This document shows positions 42,779-52,400 of a stretch of 64,000 nt of DNA, piece by piece. Numbering within the stretch: the stretch's first letter is position 1; every line of letters begins with the position of its first letter. The stretch is from assembly GCF_011421425.1 (NCBI RefSeq), contig NZ_WPCW01000001.1:124001-188000 (forward strand), read 5' to 3'. Origin of the DNA: Streptococcus catagoni (GTDB taxonomy: Bacteria; Bacillota; Bacilli; Lactobacillales; Streptococcaceae). The translations under genes and the position numbers were made by a program. The notes below the pieces were generated by a model that was given only the letters and a program-made list of their open reading frames with translations, ran no database searches and was not told where the DNA came from.

Positions 42779-43940
42779 TTCTTTGGTAAATCCTTTGGTG
42801 TTCATTAATTTCTTTAAGTGAAAAACCACTGGTTAAATAGGATTCAAATTGGGCATTACCTTCTGAATCAAGCTTACTTTCTTCATAAAAGATGTTTTCA
42901 TAGTCTTCTACAGTGAGTTTTTGACGTTTATTCAGAATTTGTTGGCGGTCTGTTTTAAGCATGTTTTGGTAACCGTCAACCAATTCAAGGCTGAAAATCT
43001 CACTAACGGCTCCTGACCCATAGCTGAACATGCCGATATGGTCTCCTGCCTTTAAAGCTTTGCTATTTTCCAAAAGAGCTAAGAGTGACATATATAAAGA
43101 TCCGGTATAAATATTTCCGACTTGTCTGCTATAAAGAATGGAAGTTTCAAAGGCTTCTCTTAATTTTTGGGCCTTGGTTGCTGCTAGAGTTTTGTCAATA
43201 ATGTTATTAAGCCCTTTGAGGGCAAGTTTAGGGAAGGGAATATGAAAACAGAAAGCTGCAAAGTTATCCAAGGTCTTCTTATTTTTCTCTTGGTAGGCTT
43301 TCCAAGTGGTTTCTAAGGAGTCTAGATATTGTTTGGTTGAATAAATCCCATTAACATAGGGTGTTGCTGAGTAATTAGGACGCCAGAAATCCATAATGTC
43401 TCGTGTTTGTGCGACATTGTCGTTATTTAAAATAGCAATGCGGGGATTGCTTTTCACTAAGATTGCTAAACTTCCTGATCCTTGTGTTGGTTCGCCAGAT
43501 GAATCAATGCCGTATTTAGCAATATCACTAGCAATAACTAAAACCCGTGATTGGGGATGCATATTAACATGTGCTTTAGCGTAGTCAAGAGCAGCAGTGG
43601 CACTATAACATGCTTCTTTCATTTCAATTGATCTGGCAAAAGGCTGGATTTCTAGTAAGCTGTGGATGTAGATGCTGGCTGCCTTAGATTGGTCGATAGA
43701 GCTTTCAGTGGTAAAGATGATCATATCAATCTTATCTTTATCTTCTTCATCTAGAATTTCTTGACTAGCACTGGCTGCTAAGGTAACAATATCTTCTGTG
43801 ATTGGCGAAATACTGATGGCATCAAGCATCAAACCTTTGGTAAATTTATCGGGATCTGTTTGGCGTGCCTGGGCTAGATCCTCCATTTTTAATACGTATT
43901 GACTGGTAACAAAGCCAATCTTATCAATTCCTATAGTCAT
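42768..43940 (-). CDS. mvaS: hydroxymethylglutaryl-CoA synthase
   Basis: A 390-residue thiolase-fold enzyme condensing acetyl-CoA and acetoacetyl-CoA. Catalytic Cys lies in MKEACYSATAALDYAK (about residue 111), the general base Glu in FTTESSIDQSK (about 79), the His in FCFHIPFPKLALKG (about 233). First gene of a two-gene minus-strand operon with mvaA, separated from thyA by a divergent AT-rich promoter region. Confidence 0.96.
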   Translation of the reverse strand: MTIGIDKIGFVTSQYVLKMEDLAQARQTDPDKFTKGLMLDAISISPITEDIVTLAASASQEILDEEDKDKIDMIIFTTESSIDQSKAASIYIHSLLEIQPFARSIEMKEACYSATAALDYAKAHVNMHPQSRVLVIASDIAKYGIDSSGEPTQGSGSLAILVKSNPRIAILNNDNVAQTRDIMDFWRPNYSATPYVNGIYSTKQYLDSLETTWKAYQEKNKKTLDNFAAFCFHIPFPKLALKGLNNIIDKTLAATKAQKLREAFETSILYSRQVGNIYTGSLYMSLLALLENSKALKAGDHIGMFSYGSGAVSEIFSLELVDGYQNMLKTDRQQILNKRQKLTVEDYENIFYEESKLDSEGNAQFESYLTSGFSLKEINEHQRIYQRNDK

Positions 43941-44093
43941 ATTTTTCCTTCTTTTCTACTATAATACCGTTAATATTTTATCATACTTTGTTGCAAAAGA
44001 GGGTTTTAATCGTACTGTTAATTTTAATCTTTTAAATTGACTGCCTAAAGTCACTTAATAAAATGGTTTTCTTCTAGCTATTTTTTAAAATTT

Positions 44094-44102
44094 TGGTAAA
44101 AT
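44094..44102 (+). promoter_or_regulatory. extended -10 upstream of thyA
   Basis: TGGTAAAAT at 44094-44102 is an extended -10; no convincing -35. The 192-base gap 43941-44132 holds divergent start regions for mvaS and thyA. Confidence 0.45.
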
Positions 44103-44135
44103 ATATAACAGTATACTAGGTGGAAGGGTTTTGTG

Positions 44136-44975
44136 ATGACAAAAGCAGACAGTATTTTTAAAGCTAATATTAAGAAAATTTTAGGTGAGGGTGTTTACAG
44201 CGAACAGGCAAGACCAAAATACAAAAATGGTCAAAGTGCCAATTCTAAATACCTAACTGGTTCCTTTGCTGAATATGATCTGTCAAAAGGTGAATTCCCC
44301 ATAACTACTCTGAGACCTATTCCTATTAAAGCAGCTATCAAAGAGCTTTTGTGGATCTATCAAGATCAGTCTAATAGTTTAGATATTCTAGAGGAAAAGT
44401 ATAATGTTCACTATTGGAGTGATTGGGAGGTCGGTAATAGCAGAACCATTGGTCAACGTTATGGCGCTGTTGTCAAAAAACATGATATTATGACTAAAAT
44501 CCTCAAACAATTGGAAGAGAATCCTTGGAATCGTCGCAATGTTATCTCTCTCTGGGATTATGAAGCCTTTGAAGAAACAGAAGGTTTATTACCTTGTGCC
44601 TTTCAAACCATGTTTGATGTGCGTCGAGTAGATGGAGACATATACTTAGATGCGACCTTGGTTCAAAGGTCCAATGATATGCTGGTGGCTCATCATATTA
44701 ATGCCATGCAGTATGTAGCCTTCCAAATGATGATTGCTAAACACTTTGGCTGGAAAATTGGAAAATTCTTCTATTTTGTCAATAATTTACATATTTATGA
44801 TAATCAATTTGAACAGGCAGAGGAACTTCTAAGGCGAGAACCAGCAGATTGTCAGCCAAAACTTCTATTAAATGTTCCTGATGGAACTAACTTTTTTGAT
44901 ATCAAGGCTGAAGATTTTGAGCTTATTGATTATCAACCTGTTAAACCACAACTGAGGTTTGACCTTGCTATCTAG
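44136..44975 (+). CDS. thyA: thymidylate synthase
   Basis: A 279-residue Thy[11 protein letters not shown] contains the catalytic Cys, [20 protein letters not shown] binds folate and dUMP phosphate, and [14 protein letters not shown] is the C-terminal half. It makes dTMP from dUMP using methylene-tetrahydrofolate. ATG 44136 is used, after GGAAGGG; a GTG three bases earlier is also in frame. The dihydrofolate it releases is recycled by FolA next door. Confidence 0.96.
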   Translation: MTKADSIFKANIKKILGEGVYSEQARPKYKNGQSANSKYLTGSFAEYDLSKGEFPITTLRPIPIKAAIKELLWIYQDQSNSLDILEEKYNVHYWSDWEVGNSRTIGQRYGAVVKKHDIMTKILKQLEENPWNRRNVISLWDYEAFEETEGLLPCAFQTMFDVRRVDGDIYLDATLVQRSNDMLVAHHINAMQYVAFQMMIAKHFGWKIGKFFYFVNNLHIYDNQFEQAEELLRREPADCQPKLLLNVPDGTNFFDIKAEDFELIDYQPVKPQLRFDLAI

Positions 44976-45054
44976 GTTCTTCTTCAATTTTTTTGTGAGC
45001 AAGTTTCCGTGAAATTTGGTAGAATAAGGAAAGTATAAAAGAGGAAAGTTCAAA

Positions 45055-45552
45055 ATGACTAAGGAAATCATTGGTATTTGGGCAGAAGATGAGAATGGTC
45101 TTATCGGTGCAAATGATAAATTACCATGGCATCTGCCAAAAGAATTACAACATTTTAAAAATACGACCCTTAATCAGGCTGTATTAATGGGTAGGGTGAC
45201 ATTTGAAGGTATGAAGCGTCGCTTATTGCCAGATCGTCAAACTCTTGTTTTGACAAGTAATGCCTTCTATGAGATTCCCGGTGTTTTAACAATGACTAGC
45301 CTTGAAAAAGTACTTGAGTGGTATCATGCCCAGGACAAAAATCTGTATGTCATCGGCGGAGCAAAAGTCTTAGAAAGCTTTGATGGTCACTTTAATAAAA
45401 TAATTAAAACCGTTGTCCATCATCACTTCCAAGGTGACACTTATTGTCCAAAATTAGATATGTCTGGATTTGAGGAAGAAGATCACTTCTTTTATGAAAA
45501 AGATGATAAAAACCCTTATGATTTTACAGTGCATGTTTTAAGTAAAAAGTAA
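45055..45552 (+). CDS. folA: dihydrofolate reductase
   Basis: A 165-residue DHFR. IGIWAEDENGLIGANDKLPWHLP holds the substrate loop, MGRVTFEGM the NADPH phosphate site, and YVIGGAKVLESF the second cofactor motif. Note Glu in position WAEDENGLIG with the catalytic acid expected near LPWHLPKE. It follows thyA by 79 bases behind AGAGGAAAG. Confidence 0.95.
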   Translation: MTKEIIGIWAEDENGLIGANDKLPWHLPKELQHFKNTTLNQAVLMGRVTFEGMKRRLLPDRQTLVLTSNAFYEIPGVLTMTSLEKVLEWYHAQDKNLYVIGGAKVLESFDGHFNKIIKTVVHHHFQGDTYCPKLDMSGFEEEDHFFYEKDDKNPYDFTVHVLSKK

Positions 45553-45571
45553 GTCTAAGGGAGAAATAATC

Positions 45572-45742
45572 ATGCAACGTAGTCTTTTTGGAATATTTAC
45601 GGCTTTTTTGTGCGCTATTTGTGTGCTTTGTGCCTTACCAGCATTTCACAAAAAGCGTTATGGTTTAGGTGTTCTTTTTTTATTGAATGCCTTCAGTAAT
45701 TTAGTAAATACCATACATGCCTTCTATGGCACACTGTTTTAA
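45572..45742 (+). CDS. 56-residue membrane protein between folA and clpX
   Basis: A small ORF preceded by GGGAGAAAT. It reads MQRSLFGIFTAFLCAICVLC with a first membrane helix rich in Cys, a short basic turn HKKRYG, and a second hydrophobic helix ending NTIHAFYGTLF. Two helices, no known family I can name. It lies in the constant folA-clpX interval and its length, start and hydrophobicity argue that it is a real gene. Function unknown. Confidence 0.7.
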   Translation: MQRSLFGIFTAFLCAICVLCALPAFHKKRYGLGVLFLLNAFSNLVNTIHAFYGTLF

Positions 45743-45774
45743 GAGAGATTTAGAAAAAGAAAGTTTGAGGAATT

Positions 45775-47004
45775 ATGGCGGCAAATAGGAGTACTGACAT
45801 TAAGGTTCACTGTTCATTCTGTGGCAAAAGCCAAGATGAAGTTAAAAAAATTATAGCCGGTAATAATGTTTTTATTTGTAATGAGTGTGTGGCTTTATCA
45901 CAAGAAATTATTAAGGAAGAGCTTGCTGAAGAAGTACTAGCTGACTTAGCTGAAGTTCCAAAGCCCAAGGAATTACTGGACACATTAAATCAATATGTTG
46001 TTGGTCAAGATCGGGCAAAACGCGCTTTAGCAGTTGCTGTTTACAATCATTATAAACGTGTTTCATATACTGAAAGCCGTGAAGAAGACGAGGTAGAACT
46101 TCAGAAATCAAATATTTTGATGATTGGTCCTACAGGTTCTGGAAAAACCTTTTTGGCTCAAACATTAGCAAAGAGTTTAAATGTACCTTTTGCCATAGCT
46201 GACGCAACCTCCTTAACGGAAGCTGGTTACGTTGGAGAAGATGTTGAAAATATTCTTTTAAAGCTTATTCAGGCAGCAGATTATAATGTAGAACGAGCTG
46301 AACGAGGCATTATTTACGTTGATGAGATTGATAAGATTGCCAAAAAAGGTGAAAATGTTTCAATCACGCGAGACGTATCAGGTGAAGGTGTCCAACAGGC
46401 TCTATTGAAAATTATTGAAGGTACTGAAGCCAGTGTTCCACCACAAGGTGGACGTAAACATCCCAACCAAGAAATGATTCAAATAGATACCAAAAATATC
46501 TTGTTTATCGTTGGTGGTGCTTTTGATGGAATCGAAGAAATTGTTAAGCAACGCTTAGGAGAAAAGATCATCGGCTTTGGACAAAACAATCGTAAAATAG
46601 ATGAGGGAGCTTCTTATATGCAAGAGATTATTTCTGATGATATTCAAAAGTTTGGTCTCATCCCTGAATTTATTGGACGTTTACCAGTTGTCGCAGCCTT
46701 GGAACAATTAAGTAGAGATGATTTGATTCAAATCTTAACAGAGCCTAAGAATGCCTTAGTCAGACAATACCAGGCCCTTTTGTCATACGATGGTGTGGAT
46801 CTTGAGTTTGAAAAAGAAGCCTTAGAAGCTATTGCTAGTAAGGCAATAGAACGTAAGACAGGGGCGCGTGGATTGCGCTCAATCATTGAAGAAACAATGC
46901 TTGATATCATGTTTGATATCCCAAGTCAAGAAGAAGTAACCAAAGTAAAAATAACAAAATCTGCTGTTGAAGGCTATGAAAAACCAATTTTAGAAACAGC
47001 ATAA
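45775..47004 (+). CDS. clpX: ClpX AAA+ unfoldase of ClpXP protease
   Basis: A 409-residue ClpX. Zinc-binding Cys13, Cys16, Cys35 and Cys38 (CSFC...CNEC), Walker A GPTGSGKT, Walker B YVDEIDKI, the IIGFGQ loop that docks on ClpP, and [11 protein letters not shown] sensor 2. It unfolds tagged substrates for ClpP. Followed by ysxC after 10 bases, the usual Firmicute order. Confidence 0.97.
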   Translation: MAANRSTDIKVHCSFCGKSQDEVKKIIAGNNVFICNECVALSQEIIKEELAEEVLADLAEVPKPKELLDTLNQYVVGQDRAKRALAVAVYNHYKRVSYTESREEDEVELQKSNILMIGPTGSGKTFLAQTLAKSLNVPFAIADATSLTEAGYVGEDVENILLKLIQAADYNVERAERGIIYVDEIDKIAKKGENVSITRDVSGEGVQQALLKIIEGTEASVPPQGGRKHPNQEMIQIDTKNILFIVGGAFDGIEEIVKQRLGEKIIGFGQNNRKIDEGASYMQEIISDDIQKFGLIPEFIGRLPVVAALEQLSRDDLIQILTEPKNALVRQYQALLSYDGVDLEFEKEALEAIASKAIERKTGARGLRSIIEETMLDIMFDIPSQEEVTKVKITKSAVEGYEKPILETA

Positions 47005-47014
47005 AGGAGACCAG

Positions 47015-47614
47015 ATGGCTGAAGAACAAGTGTTAAACACTCATAATGCCTCAATTTTACTAAGTGCGGCCAATAAAAGCCATTATCCTCAAGATGATAT
47101 CCCGGAAATAGCACTTGCTGGTCGCTCAAATGTGGGGAAATCTAGTTTTATTAATACTATTCTTGGCAGGAAAAATTTAGCTAGAACTTCTAGCAGGCCA
47201 GGAAAAACACAATTATTAAATTTTTTCAACATTGATGATAAAATTCGTTTTGTAGACGTTCCAGGCTACGGTTATGCTAAGGTCTCTAAAACAGAACGAG
47301 CTAAATGGGGAAAAATGATTGAGGACTATTTAACCAGCAGAGATAATTTAAGAGCAGTTGTCTCCTTGGTTGATCTTCGTCATGAACCTTCAAAGGAAGA
47401 TGTACAGATGTATGATTTTCTAAAATATTATGAAATCCCTGTTATTGTAGTAGCGACCAAAGCAGATAAGATTCCGCGTGGAAAGTGGAATAAGCACGAA
47501 TCTATGGTTAAAAAGAAATTATCATTTGATGCTCAAGATCACTTCATTATTTTTTCATCTGTTGACAAAATAGGTATTGATCAAGCCTGGGATACCATCT
47601 TAGATATGGTTTGA
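47015..47614 (+). CDS. ysxC: ribosome biogenesis GTPase YsxC/EngB
   Basis: A 199-residue TRAFAC GTPase for 50S assembly. G1 [11 protein letters not shown]3 [10 protein letters not shown]4 TKADKI and G5 FSS are present. AAAGGAGA precedes the ATG. Co-transcribed with clpX and closed by a terminator. Confidence 0.95.
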   Translation: MAEEQVLNTHNASILLSAANKSHYPQDDIPEIALAGRSNVGKSSFINTILGRKNLARTSSRPGKTQLLNFFNIDDKIRFVDVPGYGYAKVSKTERAKWGKMIEDYLTSRDNLRAVVSLVDLRHEPSKEDVQMYDFLKYYEIPVIVVATKADKIPRGKWNKHESMVKKKLSFDAQDHFIIFSSVDKIGIDQAWDTILDMV

Positions 47615-47621
47615 ACACGCC

Positions 47622-47648
47622 AAAGTACTTTTAAATAAGTACTTTTTT
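47622..47648 (+). terminator. intrinsic terminator after ysxC
   Basis: AAAGTACTT (47622-47630), loop TTAAAT, AAGTACTTT (47637-47645), T tract. Confidence 0.85.
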
Positions 47649-47777
47649 CTTACTTTTCTAAGCCTCTAAGTAGCCTGATCTTTATAGGATCAAGGATGAT
47701 GACCAGCCTAATTTAAGAAAAAAGGAGAATTGACTGAAAAATTAGAAAATGATACTATCTGCTTGGAGGAGACTAAG

Positions 47778-48494
47778 ATGTTATCAAAAAAATCGAAAAC
47801 TTTGGAGGGTGAATCAAGAAAATCACCTTCTCGAGTTAAAAAAATACTACTGGCACTCTTATCTATATTATTGCTAGTCGGTGCAGTCTGTTTTTACCGT
47901 TACCAAACAGATTCATTGGAAGGCGATTGGACATCTCAGTCCGCAGCAAAGAAATTAAAAAAGGCGTTTACCAAGGAAGTTGCTAATGTCGATGAAAGTT
48001 TTGGTATAAAGACGGAAGATATTATTGCAAATCCCAAACTGACAATGTCAGTTAAAAATGATAAGGCTATTCTAACAGTTAAGATACCAATTAAGAAAAA
48101 GAAATTTAGTCAAAAAATGCTTGAATTTGTCAAGAAACAGCTTGAACAATCATTGAAAGAACAGCACATGTCTTTAGATCAATTAGATCCTGAGATAAAA
48201 GAAATGATGGAAAAGACAATTCCTAGTCTCAAAGATATAGAAGATCGGGTTGATCTTGAGATGGAGAAAACGGCCCATGAAATGGACGGAACTTATCATA
48301 AAGCCACTAGCCTTATGTCCATGGAAGTTGCTGAGGGCAATGTTAATCGCTTGATGCGTAAAATAGATATCAAATCTATCAATGAGAAAAATAGGCTACT
48401 AAGCAAGAAAGATTTAAAAGGCTATTTTGACTATAGCATTCAAGGAAAGAAAGTAAGCTTAAAGGGGAAGGAGAAATTGGTTTTTATCAAGTAA
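47778..48494 (+). CDS. membrane-anchored lysine-rich protein of unknown function
   Basis: A 238-residue protein: basic cytoplasmic N-terminus, one helix ILLALLSILLLVGAVCFY (about 23-40), then an extracytoplasmic domain rich in Lys, Glu and Asp with a repeated idea of KLKKAF / MLEFVKKQLEQSL helices. I do not recognise the family. Two starts are possible: TTG 47730 (SD too close) and ATG 47778 with GGAGGA seven bases upstream; the latter is used. It is alone between two terminators. Confidence 0.75.
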   Translation: MLSKKSKTLEGESRKSPSRVKKILLALLSILLLVGAVCFYRYQTDSLEGDWTSQSAAKKLKKAFTKEVANVDESFGIKTEDIIANPKLTMSVKNDKAILTVKIPIKKKKFSQKMLEFVKKQLEQSLKEQHMSLDQLDPEIKEMMEKTIPSLKDIEDRVDLEMEKTAHEMDGTYHKATSLMSMEVAEGNVNRLMRKIDIKSINEKNRLLSKKDLKGYFDYSIQGKKVSLKGKEKLVFIK

Positions 48495-48517
48495 AAACTG
48501 TGTCCCTAAAATAGAAA

Positions 48518-48557
48518 AATCCCTCAAAATCCTAAGAAAGGATTTGAGGGATTTCTT
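48518..48557. terminator. bidirectional terminator between convergent genes
   Basis: AATCCCTCAAAATCCT (48518-48533) pairs with AGGATTTGAGGGATT (48539-48553, one bulged A). T-rich on the plus side and A-rich before it, so it can serve the clpL side too. Confidence 0.85.
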
Positions 48558-48611
48558 TGTCTTTTTCAAATCTAATAGTGGAAGGAGCAGCTAGTGCATT
48601 TTCTAGTCTTC

Positions 48612-50711
48612 TTACTGATTTGCGGCTTCTTTGATACTGATATGTCCATTTTCCATTTCTGCAAGTAAGTCTTTAGTTTCTGGATGTTCAAGATAGAAGT
48701 CGGTTATGCGATCACGAATTTCTTGTTCAATAACGCGACGAAGCGGACGGACTCCCATGGCTTCATCATAACCAAGTTCTATTAGGTGTTTCTTAACATC
48801 CTCACTGACTGTTAGGCTAAGACCTTTTTTAGCAATTGTTTGATCAACTTCAGATAGCATTAAATCTACAATTTCCTTCAAATCTTCTTTTTGAAGATGG
48901 AGGAATTCAATGACACCATTGAAGCGGTTCAAAAATTCAGGTCTGAAGTAAGGAGCGATGCGATCCATAATTTTAACTGGGTTTTCAGAATCATCATGCC
49001 CGAAACCAGCATTTGAAGTTGCGATGATCACTGTATTTTTGAAATTGATGGTATTACCTTGTCCATCAGTCAGGCGCCCATCATCCAATACTTGGAGTAG
49101 AAGGGTGATGACTTGAGAATCAGCTTTTTCAATTTCATCCAAGAGGATAATAGAATAAGGGTTTCGACGGACTCTTTCTGTTAGGGTATTTTGATTGTCA
49201 TCATAACCAACATAACCAGCAGTAGTTCCAATCAGTTTTGAAACTGCTGTACGATCACTGTATTCTGACATGTCTAGCCTGATAATAGAATCTTTTGAAC
49301 CAAACATGTCCATAGCTAATTGCTTGGCTAATTCTGTTTTACCAACGCCAGTTGGTCCTACAAATAAGAATGAACCGATAGGTCGGTTACCATCATCAAA
49401 ACCAGCTCTATTACGACGAATAGCCTTGGCAACCATTTCAACAGCCTTGTCTTGTCCAATGACGTGTCCCTTCAAGCGGCTGTCAATTTCTTTGAGGCGT
49501 TCTAGGTCATTAGCTCCCATTTTTGAAACGGGAATGCCAGTCAAACGTTCTACGGATTGCGCGATATCGTTTGTATTAGCAGTAACCTTTTGATCTTCAG
49601 TATGATTATCAATTTGTTTTTGCAATTCTTCAATACGTGTTTTTGCTTTCAAAGCTGTTTCGAAATCTTCATTTTCAACAGCTTTTTCTTGTTTTGTCTT
49701 TTCTTGTGCAATAGCTTTTTCAATGCTTTTGACGTCAGTTGCAGGATGTTGGGCAGCTAAGTGAGCTGCGGTCATATCAACTAAGTCGATAGCCTTATCT
49801 GGAAGACTTCTTTGTGGGATGTATTGAACAGAATAATCAATAGCAGCCTTAAGTACAGGGTCAGGAAGGATGACATTATGGTGTTGTTCATAAAGATTTC
49901 GAATGCCCATGAGGATGTGGAAGGTATCCTCTGCAGAAGGGGCATTAACCTTAACTTCATTGAAACGACGCGCTAGTGCAGCGTTTTTCAGGATGGTATT
50001 ACGATATTCATCCTGGGTTGTTGCCCCAATCACGGTTATTTCTCCACGTGATAATGCTGGTTTGATAATATCGGCTAAACCTTTAGAGCCACTGTCTCCA
50101 CCTGTGGAACCGGCACCCAAAATTTGATGGATTTCATCAAAGAATAAAATAATATTTCCAGAAGCTTTGACTTCTTTAATCAGATTTTGGATATTTTCTT
50201 CGAAAGAACCACGGTACTGGGTTCCAGCTTCAAGACCTGATATATCAATGGAAATAATTTCCTTGTTTTTGATTGCTGCAGGAACATCACCATTGACAAT
50301 AGCTTGAGCTAAGCCTTCAACAACAGCGGTTTTACCGACTCCGGCATCACCTACAAGTACGGGATTGTTTTTAATACGTCTTGCTAAAATTTCAGCAGTA
50401 TCTTGGATTTCCTTGTTTCGTCCAATAACAGGATCTAGCTTTCCTTGCCTTGCACTTTCTGTTAGGTTTGTTCCTAATTTTGATAAGATACCGTCATCTT
50501 GGATGTGACTGTTTGTTCTTTTGGTTTCTTCTTGATTTTCTGCAGAAGCAGCAGCCTTTTTCCGGAATTGATTAAATTCCTCTGCCGTCATTTCACGTCC
50601 ATTGACCAAGTACCGACGATTTTCAGTATTCAAACCACCTAAATTTCCCATTAATTGGTTGAAAATATCATCCATATTACCGAATGGTTCTTTTCCATAA
50701 TAATTTGCCAT
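48612..50711 (-). CDS. clpL: ClpL-type HSP100 AAA+ chaperone
   Basis: A 699-residue twin-AAA+ protein. A short Gly/Asn N-terminus ([20 protein letters not shown]) has no zinc finger or Clp_N repeat, excluding ClpE and ClpC. Domain 1: [13 protein letters not shown] and [10 protein letters not shown]; a UVR-like helix pair [21 protein letters not shown]; domain 2: [13 protein letters not shown] and LLDEIEKAD. It is a disaggregase induced by heat. Two CtsR boxes overlie its promoter. Start ATG 50711 behind AAAAAAGAGG; the open frame goes three codons further. ClpL rather than another HSP100 is judged from N-terminus and length. Confidence 0.88.
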   Translation of the reverse strand: MANYYGKEPFGNMDDIFNQLMGNLGGLNTENRRYLVNGREMTAEEFNQFRKKAAASAENQEETKRTNSHIQDDGILSKLGTNLTESARQGKLDPVIGRNKEIQDTAEILARRIKNNPVLVGDAGVGKTAVVEGLAQAIVNGDVPAAIKNKEIISIDISGLEAGTQYRGSFEENIQNLIKEVKASGNIILFFDEIHQILGAGSTGGDSGSKGLADIIKPALSRGEITVIGATTQDEYRNTILKNAALARRFNEVKVNAPSAEDTFHILMGIRNLYEQHHNVILPDPVLKAAIDYSVQYIPQRSLPDKAIDLVDMTAAHLAAQHPATDVKSIEKAIAQEKTKQEKAVENEDFETALKAKTRIEELQKQIDNHTEDQKVTANTNDIAQSVERLTGIPVSKMGANDLERLKEIDSRLKGHVIGQDKAVEMVAKAIRRNRAGFDDGNRPIGSFLFVGPTGVGKTELAKQLAMDMFGSKDSIIRLDMSEYSDRTAVSKLIGTTAGYVGYDDNQNTLTERVRRNPYSIILLDEIEKADSQVITLLLQVLDDGRLTDGQGNTINFKNTVIIATSNAGFGHDDSENPVKIMDRIAPYFRPEFLNRFNGVIEFLHLQKEDLKEIVDLMLSEVDQTIAKKGLSLTVSEDVKKHLIELGYDEAMGVRPLRRVIEQEIRDRITDFYLEHPETKDLLAEMENGHISIKEAANQ

Positions 50712-50856
50712 AAAAAACACCTCTTTTTTCTTTGTCTACTAAAGTTATAAACTAATACAATTGTACGGAAGGATTAATAGTTTCTTCTCAAATAGTAAAG
50801 CAAGAGTTCTTATTTAAACTATTAATGTTTTGGCTTAGTAACCACCTTCTGATACT

Positions 50857-50885
50857 ATTATAATACTTTGGTCAGAAAAGGTCAA
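50857..50885 (-). promoter_or_regulatory. sigmaA promoter of clpL
   Basis: Minus strand TTGACC (50885-50880), 17 bases, TATAAT (50862-50857). The -35 lies within the first CtsR box. Confidence 0.85.
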
Positions 50886-50909
50886 TAAAAAGTTTGACTA
50901 TTTTTGACC
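50870..50909. promoter_or_regulatory. two CtsR operator boxes
   Basis: Plus strand GGTCAGAAAAGGTCAAT (50870-50886) and minus strand GGTCAAAAATAGTCAAA (50909-50893). Both follow the CtsR heptad layout (R)GTCAAA-NAN-(R)GTCAAA; the second is essentially perfect. They cover the -35 of clpL, so heat release of CtsR should switch on the gene. Confidence 0.88.
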
Positions 50910-50943
50910 TTTATAAAAAATTAAAGGAGAAAGAAAATTTTAG

Positions 50944-50972
50944 TTGACATTATCTGAACTTTAATATATACT
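50944..50972 (+). promoter_or_regulatory. rplJ-rplL promoter
   Basis: TTGACA (50944-50949), 17 bases, TATACT (50967-50972). The gap from here to clpL's CtsR boxes is only about 35 bases, so the two promoters are divergent neighbours. Confidence 0.88.
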
Positions 50973-50984
50973 AATAAAGGTTTT

Positions 50985-51142
50985 TAAATGAAACTGACCT
51001 AAGACAGTAGGGGAGCTCAGCTCGTAAGATTCCTACCGAGGCACAAAACGTCATTATTATATAACGTATTTGTACTTTCGTGTCTAGGTTTAGGTGCGAT
51101 TTTTTTGTACCTAAGCACAAAATAAAAACGGAGGTAAAACTA
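50985..51142 (+). ncRNA. ribosomal protein L10 leader RNA
   Basis: The 160-base leader between promoter and rplJ has the features of the Firmicute L10 leader, including AGTAGGGGAGCTCAGCTC, a paired CTACCGAGGCAC stretch and a late hairpin TTAGGT-(T-rich)-ACCTAA (about 51091-51117). L10(L12)4 binds such leaders to repress its own operon. A covariance search would settle the boundaries. Confidence 0.7.
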
Positions 51143-51643
51143 ATGAGTGAAGCAATTATTGCTAAAAAAGCTGAACACGTTGATCTTATTGCTGAAAAAA
51201 TGAAAAATGCAGTAAGTATCGTTGTTGTCGATTCACGTGGTCTTACAGTTGAACAAGATACTGTTTTACGTCGTTCACTTCGTGAAGCAGACGTTGAATT
51301 TAAAGTTATCAAAAATTCAATTTTGTCACGTGCCGCAGAAAAAGCTGGACTTGAAGATATGAAAGATATCTTTGTAGGACCATCTGCAGTAGCATTTTCA
51401 AATGAAGATGTTGTTGCACCTGCTAAAATCATCAACGATTTTGCTAAAACTGCTGATGCACTTGAAATCAAAGGTGGAGCAATCGAAGGCGCTACTTCTT
51501 CAAAAGAAGAAATCCAAGCACTTGCTGCATTGCCAAACCGCGAAGGTATGCTATCTATGCTCCTTTCAGTACTTCAAGCGCCAGTTCGCAACGTTGCATA
51601 TGCTGTCAAAGCAGTTGCAGAAAGCAAAGAAGACGCTGCTTAA
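51143..51643 (+). CDS. rplJ: 50S ribosomal protein L10
   Basis: A 166-residue L10, base of the ribosomal stalk. It opens [20 protein letters not shown] and contains [16 protein letters not shown] and the C-terminal helix that binds L7/L12. GGAGG precedes ATG 51143. The open frame upstream to 51080 lies in the leader. Confidence 0.97.
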   Translation: MSEAIIAKKAEHVDLIAEKMKNAVSIVVVDSRGLTVEQDTVLRRSLREADVEFKVIKNSILSRAAEKAGLEDMKDIFVGPSAVAFSNEDVVAPAKIINDFAKTADALEIKGGAIEGATSSKEEIQALAALPNREGMLSMLLSVLQAPVRNVAYAVKAVAESKEDAA

Positions 51644-51707
51644 TGTGTCAACAAGTAGCCTAAGGCTACACAATAACTTTTAACTTAAATATTTGGAGGA
51701 AATTACA

Positions 51708-52073
51708 ATGGCATTGAACATTGAAAACATTATTGCTGAAATTAAAGAAGCTTCAATCCTTGAGCTTAACGATCTTGTAAAAGCTATCGAAGAAGAATTT
51801 GGTGTAACTGCAGCTGCTCCTGTAGCTGCTGCAGCTGCTGGTGGTGCTGAAGAAGCAACTAAAGATTCATTCGACGTAGAATTAACTTCTGCTGGCGACA
51901 AAAAAGTTGGCGTTATCAAAGCTGTACGTGAAATCACTGGACTTGGTCTTAAAGAAGCTAAAGGTCTTGTTGATGGCGCACCTGCTAACGTTAAAGAAGG
52001 CGTTGCAGCAGCAGAAGCTGAAGAAATCAAAGCTAAACTTGAAGAAGCTGGCGCTTCAGTTACACTTAAATAA
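51708..52073 (+). CDS. rplL: 50S ribosomal protein L7/L12
   Basis: A 121-residue L7/L12: N-terminal dimer domain ([20 protein letters not shown]), Ala-rich hinge (about 37-50), and C-terminal domain [29 protein letters not shown] before ATG 51708. The last codons (GTTACACTTAAATAA) are the att-like sequence of the island that follows; the reading frame is intact. Confidence 0.97.
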   Translation: MALNIENIIAEIKEASILELNDLVKAIEEEFGVTAAAPVAAAAAGGAEEATKDSFDVELTSAGDKKVGVIKAVREITGLGLKEAKGLVDGAPANVKEGVAAAEAEEIKAKLEEAGASVTLK

Positions 52074-52176
52074 GAAGCACATAGCAATTTGAGAGCGGAA
52101 TCCCAATTTACCAATCTTTTATAGCTTATAGCGATTTAAAGAAACTGATAAATTGATTTGGTTTCCTGCCAAAAAT
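52059..52176 (+). repeat. left copy of the 118-bp rplL direct repeat
   Basis: It starts at GTTACACTTAAATAA (end of rplL) and runs through non-coding DNA to AAAAAT at 52176. It matches 61761-61878 at 117 of 118 positions (C at 52169, T at 61871); offset exactly 9702. It marks the left boundary of the accessory island. Confidence 0.95.
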
Positions 52177-52206
52177 CCTGCCAAAAAAATCTTTGGCAGG
52201 ATTTTT
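52172..52206 (+). terminator. intrinsic terminator of rplJ-rplL
   Basis: AAAATCCTGCCAAA (52172-52185) pairs with TTTGGCAGGATTTT (52192-52205). It is only partly included in the duplicated segment. Confidence 0.92.
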
Positions 52207-52262
52207 GTTTTATATAGGTTTATTACCTATTTTGGTCAAAGGAGTTCATTTATAAACTTTGG

Positions 52263-52365
52263 GCGAGAACATTTTAAGAAGTGTTCTCGCTTTTTTATTT
52301 TCAGGAGGAAATGATGCAAAAGAAAGAATAGTTATCACGACAAATTGTGATGTGCCATCTCATAC
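52263..52365 (+). other. hairpin plus 5' stump of a gene cut by an IS
   Basis: GCGAGAACA (52263-52271) pairs with TGTTCTCGC (52282-52290) followed by T6. Then AGGAGGAAATGATG forms an excellent ribosome-binding site and start (52311/52314), but the frame ends after six codons; a shifted frame (AKERIVITTNCDVPSHTG) stays open up to the IS left end. This is the beginning of a lost element or chromosomal gene, of unknown identity. Confidence 0.45.
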
Positions 52366-52400
52366 TGGACTAATGTCAAATAAGTAGACAGAAAACCGAG

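Noticed and set aside
51680-52114. 144-codon minus-strand frame opposite rplL
   Set aside because: Ser/Ala-rich mirror of the L7/L12 hinge and C-terminal domain; codon bias clearly belongs to rplL.
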